A stretch of 10,775 nt of DNA, taken from NCBI GenBank assembly GCA_002503045.1, contig DAQW01000105.1, forward strand, positions 1,465 to 12,239. Direction: 5' to 3'. This DNA is from Euryarchaeota archaeon UBA39. GTDB taxonomy: Archaea; Thermoplasmatota; Poseidoniia; Poseidoniales; Thalassarchaeaceae. The stretch's first letter is position 1, and every line of letters starts with the position of its first letter. The position numbers and the translations under genes are program-made. The notes beneath the pieces are model-generated. The model was not told the origin of the DNA. It was given only the letters and a program-made list of their open reading frames with translations, and searched no databases. Shown in pieces: positions 6,809 through 10,775 of the stretch.

Positions 6809-8353
6809 TTATATGATTGGCATCGAGCGTAACTTCTGGAGGTCAGGAAGATAAAGTTCTCTTATGTCATCCATCCCCAAAACCAACATAGCTAATCTTT
6901 CAAGTCCCATTCCCCATGCACAAACTGGCCATTCAGTCCCAAGTGGTTCAGTTACTTCGGGTCGGAAAATTCCTGCCCCACCTAGTTCTAACCACATTCC
7001 TCTCCATTTAACTTCAATTTCCAATGAAGGCTCAGTATATGGGAAATACGCTGGCCTTACACGAACATCTGGATAACCCATCTTTGCATAGAATGTCTTC
7101 AATGTAGTTACAAGCATTGGTAGGCTTGCTTCAGGTTCGTGAATAATGCCTTCAATCTGATGGAATTCAGGTAAGTGTGATTTATCAATTGCTTCTTGGC
7201 GAAATACACGTCCTATTCCGAAAACTCTGCATGGTTGATCTGGATTTTCAGCTAAATGGTGTACAGTGTTGACAGTTGTATGTGTGCGTAATAATCCCTT
7301 TTGAGCCTCCATTCGATCAAAAGATCCCCCCCAACCTGTACTACCTGTATCGCCTCCATTTTCATGTACATCTGCCCATAAGTTGAGCCATTTTTCATCA
7401 ATGGGCATTGATTCAGGATTATCTAGGTAGAATGTATCTTGCATTGCTCTTGCAGGATGAGTCTGGGGGATAAATAGTGAATCCATGTTCCATCCAGCGG
7501 TTCTAACGAAATCGCCTTCAATTTCTGAGAATCCCATTTCTAGGAATATTGCCCGAATTCTCTGAATTAGTGATTGCATGGGATGAGGGCGCCCCCCCGC
7601 AGGAGTAGGTGCCGGAAGATTCACATCATATCTTTTGAATTCAGAATTTTTCCATTCATCTGTCTGCAACATCTCAGGAGTAAGATCTACAATTAATTTA
7701 GATTCATCAAGGGATGAAACATCCGAATTCATACCTTTTGGTGTTAATTTCCATGTTCTAGATACACTATCTACAATTTCGATAATGTTTTTTCGAATTT
7801 TGAATGCAGAAATCATTTCTTCGTCTAGTTTTTGAGCGTCTATTCCACCGTCGGATAATTTAGAAATAAAAGACTGTCTTTCTGAAATTATTCTTTGAAT
7901 CGACTTGGAATCTTCAGGTATAATTAGAGTTCCTTTACTGATTTCTATGCCCAATTTTTTCAACAATCCAATTCCAGGCCCTGATTCAGATTTCTCAAAA
8001 TTTGAACTTAATTCACGCATTGTCCTTTGAGAAGAATCTCTTTCCAATAGCCATTCAAAAAGTCTCGATTCCAGTAATCCATGTTCTACAGCCTTTCTTC
8101 CTTCAGTTCCTAGTGAAATATGTCTGGATGGTATTTCATTAATTTCCAATAGTCCTGCTTCTTCAAGTCCTAACCCTGCACCTGCTACATGTGCTTGATC
8201 CTTCCATTCACAGGCCTCCAATAAATCAGATAATTTCCAGACTGTATCTGGATCATCTAACATGGCTTTGAGCATTCTCCGCTCGTTGTTCCCTAGGTCT
8301 GCCATTACCATTGGGACAATCGTATATGTATTGACGCCTTCGATTGAATTCAT
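6809..8353 (-). CDS. pheS: Phenylalanyl-tRNA synthetase alpha subunit, archaeal type
   Basis: PheS is the catalytic alpha subunit of the alpha2-beta2 enzyme that charges tRNA-Phe in the cytoplasm. From the ATG at 8353 the product has 514 residues, normal for the archaeal/eukaryotic form. The N-terminal part (about 1-245) contains winged-helix-like DNA/tRNA-binding segments. The class II catalytic core follows: GGRPHPMQSL near 253-262, MQDTFYL (304-310), LRTHTTVNT (355-363), motif 2 GRVFRQEAIDKSHLPEFHQIEG (split here as GRVFRQEAID at 381-390 and SHLPEFHQIEG at 392-402), and motif 3 GMGLER (481-486). The start is fixed by an ATGA overlap with the stop of the upstream zinc-ribbon gene (TGA 8352-8350), which implies coupled translation; a purine-rich GGGAAG precedes it. 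An in-frame ATG 14 codons upstream would lie inside that gene. pheT, the beta subunit, is not in the window. Confidence 0.97.
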   Translation of the reverse strand: MNSIEGVNTYTIVPMVMADLGNNERRMLKAMLDDPDTVWKLSDLLEACEWKDQAHVAGAGLGLEEAGLLEINEIPSRHISLGTEGRKAVEHGLLESRLFEWLLERDSSQRTMRELSSNFEKSESGPGIGLLKKLGIEISKGTLIIPEDSKSIQRIISERQSFISKLSDGGIDAQKLDEEMISAFKIRKNIIEIVDSVSRTWKLTPKGMNSDVSSLDESKLIVDLTPEMLQTDEWKNSEFKRYDVNLPAPTPAGGRPHPMQSLIQRIRAIFLEMGFSEIEGDFVRTAGWNMDSLFIPQTHPARAMQDTFYLDNPESMPIDEKWLNLWADVHENGGDTGSTGWGGSFDRMEAQKGLLRTHTTVNTVHHLAENPDQPCRVFGIGRVFRQEAIDKSHLPEFHQIEGIIHEPEASLPMLVTTLKTFYAKMGYPDVRVRPAYFPYTEPSLEIEVKWRGMWLELGGAGIFRPEVTEPLGTEWPVCAWGMGLERLAMLVLGMDDIRELYLPDLQKLRSMPII

Positions 8354-8736
8354 TCTTCTTCCCAAAGTTGTATTCCACAGTGCGGGCATTCCCAACTCTT
8401 TGGTTTCCCGCCTTCAACCCATTCTACCTTTCCACATGAACCACATTTTATTGTTGATTTAATCGGTGGATCAAGAAGTGTATCAACTCTATACATTACT
8501 CTCCCTGCTTCCCTCATTGGTCCTTCATCCGGTTCCCAAGCTCGCATTTCATCGACATTCACGCGTTCTTCAGGGTCCTTTCTTATTCCAATAATTAACA
8601 AAAGCAAACCACATAATCCTAGAGGAAATGAAATCGTTACTCCTAATGCATCTGGGATTGCAATTGATATGGATGCACCCAATACAATACAAATCCATCC
8701 ACTAAGTAGAAAGTTTGTTTTTTCGAATTGGACCAC
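8350..8736 (-). CDS. Small two-TM membrane protein with C-terminal zinc ribbon
   Basis: The start is placed at the GTG at 8736. A strong SD, GGAGG (minus strand, 8748-8744), lies seven bases upstream, and the GTG is two bases after the stop of the aminotransferase gene. An ATG at 8769 in the same frame has no SD and would overlap that gene by 31 bases. The product has 128 residues: two hydrophobic helices at about 9-28 and 34-51, a charged cytoplasmic linker, and a zinc ribbon with two CxxC knuckles (Cys98-G-S-Cys101 and Cys117-P-H-Cys120). I do not recognise a named family. The ribbon would bind one zinc ion and mediate protein or nucleic-acid contacts at the membrane. It is tightly sandwiched between the aminotransferase and pheS, with junctions that imply co-transcription and coupled translation, but no functional link to charging of tRNA-Phe can be shown from sequence. 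Confidence 0.82.
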   Translation of the reverse strand: MVQFEKTNFLLSGWICIVLGASISIAIPDALGVTISFPLGLCGLLLLIIGIRKDPEERVNVDEMRAWEPDEGPMREAGRVMYRVDTLLDPPIKSTIKCGSCGKVEWVEGGKPKSWECPHCGIQLWEEE

Positions 8737-8738
8737 GC

Positions 8739-10034
8739 TTAGTCCTCCGAACGGCCTAATGATCTCCATGCATCTGCTATTGCTTCACCTGCACGGGCTG
8801 CCTTATTGGTTGGAAGTGAGCACACTCCAATTCTAACGCCTTTAGATAATGGGACCACATACACGCCTCTTTCAGCTATTGCTTCACATAATTCTACTGG
8901 GTTTGGGTCAGAAATATGGGCGAAATATCCGTCATGGCTTGGATCAAAAGGCAATCCCTTGCCTGCATCTAAAAGCAATCTTCTTCTTTGGACTAACATT
9001 TCTGATAATCCACCTCTTATGGCATCCCAAGAGGGCTCCAGTTCTCCTGAATTATGAATTGTTGAAACCATTGCTTGAGGCATTCTTGGGGAACCAGACC
9101 ATGTTCCTCTACCGGTATGAACTAGCATTGGAACCATTCGATCTACAAATTCTCTACTCGGGTGAGCCATTACCAATGCACCGCATCTTAACCCATAGAT
9201 TGTATGGCTTTTAGATGCGGAAAAAGCCCAACAAAGAAGAAGATTAGATGGCCAATCATCTATGAATTCGATTACTGTATCTGTCCACCCATGTGGCTCG
9301 TTTGCATAAAGAGCATATGCAGTATCCAATAAGAGTGTGAAACCGGCTTCAGGATTTTGTTTTGCTGCATCTACGAAACATGTGAGGACCTCAGCTCTTT
9401 CTTGTGCATTCAAACTCATTCCAGTGGGATTATGTGCTGGGTCATTTAGCCATGCAAGAATCCGTCCTTGAGATGACACAAGACTCTTAATTCGATCTGA
9501 TAGTATTGTTCGATCTACTACTGAATTGTCGTTAGATGATTCACTAACTAATGGCCAATCAACTAAATTTAACCCACATTCTTCTGCAATTGTTTTGTAT
9601 GGCCCCCAGTATGTACTTCGAACAAGTATTGAATCTGAACTTGAGAGTAGATTTCTAGCACTCAAGTATAGTGCTCCACATCCTCCTGGAGATGCGACTG
9701 CTTCTGTCTCCAAACCTAAGTTTCGTAATTGTTGTAATTTTGGACCAATGGCTAGTTTTTGTGCTGTTTCACGGAATTCAGGGAGGCCAGGAAGAGGTGA
9801 ATATGCTCCTTTGTCAACATCTGTAAGTTCATTTAGGACTTGACCAACTATTGGATTAAGGATTAATTCTCCGTCATCATCTAGTAATGCTCCTATTGTT
9901 CCGTTTACAACATCCTCTCCGCGTGATTTTGCTGCTTGATATCGAGCAAGCCATGCATAGATGACATCATTCCCACCTTTTGCCATAGCATGCGGAGGAA
10001 GTAAGATTTGGGCAATCTCCGAATCTCCCTCCAT
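8739..10034 (-). CDS. PLP-dependent class I aminotransferase (aspartate/aromatic type)
   Basis: The product has 431 residues from the ATG at 10034. It is a fold-type I aminotransferase of the aspartate/aromatic subgroup, which moves an amino group between an amino acid and a 2-oxoacid using pyridoxal phosphate. Visible landmarks are YSPLPGLPEF (78-87), NDPAHNPTG (197-205, Asn202 contacting the cofactor), DTAY (237-240, Asp237 pairing with the pyridine nitrogen), SASKSHTIYGLRCG (272-285, Lys275 forming the Schiff base and Arg283 binding phosphate), and Arg401 in GVRIG, the expected alpha-carboxylate ligand. N-terminal GTIGALLDDDG (45-55) resembles aromatic aminotransferases of this group; the exact substrate is inferred only. 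A GTG at 10106 would extend it by 24 residues to within three bases of the tRNA gene. I prefer the ATG because a weak TATA-like element lies about 29 bases upstream of it. It begins the minus-strand block that includes pheS. Confidence 0.92.
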   Translation of the reverse strand: MEGDSEIAQILLPPHAMAKGGNDVIYAWLARYQAAKSRGEDVVNGTIGALLDDDGELILNPIVGQVLNELTDVDKGAYSPLPGLPEFRETAQKLAIGPKLQQLRNLGLETEAVASPGGCGALYLSARNLLSSSDSILVRSTYWGPYKTIAEECGLNLVDWPLVSESSNDNSVVDRTILSDRIKSLVSSQGRILAWLNDPAHNPTGMSLNAQERAEVLTCFVDAAKQNPEAGFTLLLDTAYALYANEPHGWTDTVIEFIDDWPSNLLLCWAFSASKSHTIYGLRCGALVMAHPSREFVDRMVPMLVHTGRGTWSGSPRMPQAMVSTIHNSGELEPSWDAIRGGLSEMLVQRRRLLLDAGKGLPFDPSHDGYFAHISDPNPVELCEAIAERGVYVVPLSKGVRIGVCSLPTNKAARAGEAIADAWRSLGRSED

Positions 10035-10059
10035 GTCCTTACATATCGCCTCGGTTTTT

Positions 10060-10066
10060 GAATATG
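10060..10066 (-). promoter_or_regulatory. Weak TATA-like element upstream of the aminotransferase block
   Basis: The minus strand reads CATATTC followed by an A run, centred about 29 bases before the ATG at 10034 and just downstream of the divergent tRNA gene. The position suits an archaeal promoter giving a very short leader. The match to a consensus TATA box is poor, so this is tentative. If used, it rules out the upstream GTG start at 10106. Confidence 0.28.
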
Positions 10067-10108
10067 GTTCCAAGGAATTCAAGAGGGATTGATGAGTCGG
10101 AGGCACGC

Positions 10109-10183
10109 GCCTGCGTGGCCAAGTGGTAAGGCACCTGATTTGTAATCAGGCGATCGGGGGTTCGAATCCCTCCGCAGGCTCCA
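10109..10183 (+). tRNA. trnT: tRNA-Thr (anticodon UGU), CCA encoded
   Basis: The cloverleaf folds fully. The acceptor stem is GCCTGCG / CGCAGGC (7 of 7 pairs). The D arm is GCC ... GGC with a GTGG loop core. The anticodon stem is CCTGA / TCAGG around the loop TTTGTAA, with anticodon TGT at 10141-10143, which reads ACA threonine codons. The variable loop is CGATC (5 bases). The T arm is GGGGG TTCGAAT CCCTC with one G-U pair. The discriminator is T (U), as is usual for archaeal tRNA-Thr, and CCA is encoded at 10181-10183. There is no intron. It lies between the minus-strand aminotransferase gene and the plus-strand folD. Confidence 0.97.
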
Positions 10184-10224
10184 ACAATCACCAACATTAT
10201 CCGAGTGATATACTTGGGAGTTTT

Positions 10225-10775
10225 ATGGGCGCACAAATCATTGACGGCAAAGCCTGTGCTGCATCCATTGAATCATCTCTAATTCCTAGGGTGAAGGATT
10301 TGATTGGTAAGGGTATTCACCCGCATCTTGCAGTTGTAATTGTTGGAGATGACCCCGCAAGTCATGTGTATGTGCGTGCAAAGGAAAGAGCCTGTGAAAG
10401 GTTGGGGATTAAGAGTACAAAAGTTCAACTTTCAAGTGATGTGGATTTTCAAAATGTAATCGAACAGGTCAAAAAATTAAACAATGATCCGACCATTCAT
10501 GGTATCTTAGTGCAATCTCCCTTACCTAATGGTATGGATGAAGTAGCTATTACAGATTTAATTAGTCCAACAAAAGATGTTGATGGATTTCATGCTTCTA
10601 ATCTTGGAAGATTAGTACAGGGGGACACTTCTGGTTTGTTACCATGTACTCCTGCAGGGGTAATGAAAATGTTAGAATGGGCAGATGTTTCTTTATCTGG
10701 TAAAAACGCTATTGTCATAGGACGTTCAAGAATTGTTGGGATGCCTCAAGCATTATTGTTGTCTCAAAAGGGAGC
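10225..10775 (+). CDS. folD: FolD, methylenetetrahydrofolate dehydrogenase/cyclohydrolase (5' part, cut by window edge)
   Basis: FolD is a bifunctional cytoplasmic enzyme that oxidises 5,10-methylene-THF to methenyl-THF with NADP and hydrolyses it to 10-formyl-THF, supplying one-carbon units for purine synthesis. The window holds 183 codons of a gene usually about 280-300 long. Family signatures are all present: GDDPASHVYVRAKERAC (41-57) with Tyr49 and the catalytic Lys53; GILVQSPLP (93-101) with Gln97; KDVDGFH (117-123) with Asp120; PCTPAG (140-145); and the nucleotide-binding GRSRIVGMP (166-174). GGGAG (10216-10220) stands four bases before the ATG at 10225, a close but usable SD. It starts 41 bp after the tRNA-Thr gene, so the two may share a transcript. 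No frame damage is visible. Confidence 0.97.
   Translation, partial: MGAQIIDGKACAASIESSLIPRVKDLIGKGIHPHLAVVIVGDDPASHVYVRAKERACERLGIKSTKVQLSSDVDFQNVIEQVKKLNNDPTIHGILVQSPLPNGMDEVAITDLISPTKDVDGFHASNLGRLVQGDTSGLLPCTPAGVMKMLEWADVSLSGKNAIVIGRSRIVGMPQALLLSQKG

Noticed and set aside
8737..8769. ATG start for the zinc-ribbon gene overlapping the aminotransferase
   Set aside because: There is no SD before it, whereas the GTG at 8736 has GGAGG at seven bases.
8849..9214. Plus-strand open frame of 121 codons
   Set aside because: It is antisense within the aminotransferase gene, whose active-site motifs are complete; the frame shows no domain and is a shadow.
10039..10236. Minus-strand open frame of 65 codons covering the tRNA
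   Set aside because: Its sequence (GGIRTPDRLITNQV...) is the well-known false translation of the antisense strand of a tRNA gene.

Overview
The window looks like chromosomal DNA of an archaeon, most likely a marine planktonic euryarchaeon of the Marine Group II / Poseidoniales kind. That lineage is an inference. It rests on an archaeal-type PheS with a long N-terminal extension, a tRNA-Thr with discriminator U, a TATA-like element placed for a leaderless start next to Shine-Dalgarno (SD)-led genes, moderate A+T content, and many secreted or lipid-anchored proteins with calcium-binding DGDG and thrombospondin type 3 (TSP3) elements. No transposon, phage gene or CRISPR array is visible.

Left part (1-6268): a cell-surface cluster. 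At the left edge a divergently transcribed secreted protein runs off the window (minus strand). Five plus-strand genes follow in close order: a membrane-anchored LVIVD-repeat protein, a related lipoprotein of the same family, a C-terminally anchored ectodomain protein with a TSP3 element, and two tandem lipoproteins of the SCO1/SenC family. The two LVIVD proteins share a set of conserved histidine motifs spread along their length. The two SCO proteins each carry a different putative metal-binding insertion at the same loop: a calcium-type TSP3 element in the first and a His/Asp-rich stretch in the second. My inference is an extracytoplasmic, probably copper-dependent system: one or two metallo-propeller proteins with dedicated copper chaperones and a surface accessory protein. 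Its substrate cannot be read from the sequence.

Middle part (6207-10034, minus strand): a compact block transcribed towards the first. In transcription order it holds a PLP-dependent class I aminotransferase, a small two-TM protein with a zinc ribbon, pheS (phenylalanyl-tRNA synthetase alpha) and a four-TM protein of unknown function. The first three are joined by near-contiguous or overlapping stop/start junctions. The last gene overlaps the second SCO gene tail-to-tail by 62 bp.

Right part (10109-10775, plus strand): tRNA-Thr(UGU) with an encoded CCA end, then the first 183 codons of folD (one-carbon metabolism), cut by the window edge.

Three gene starts given here are later than the longest open frame and are set by SD sequences (323, 4073, 4704). 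The zinc-ribbon gene is placed on a GTG start at 8736, pheS on an ATG at 8353, and the aminotransferase on an ATG at 10034.
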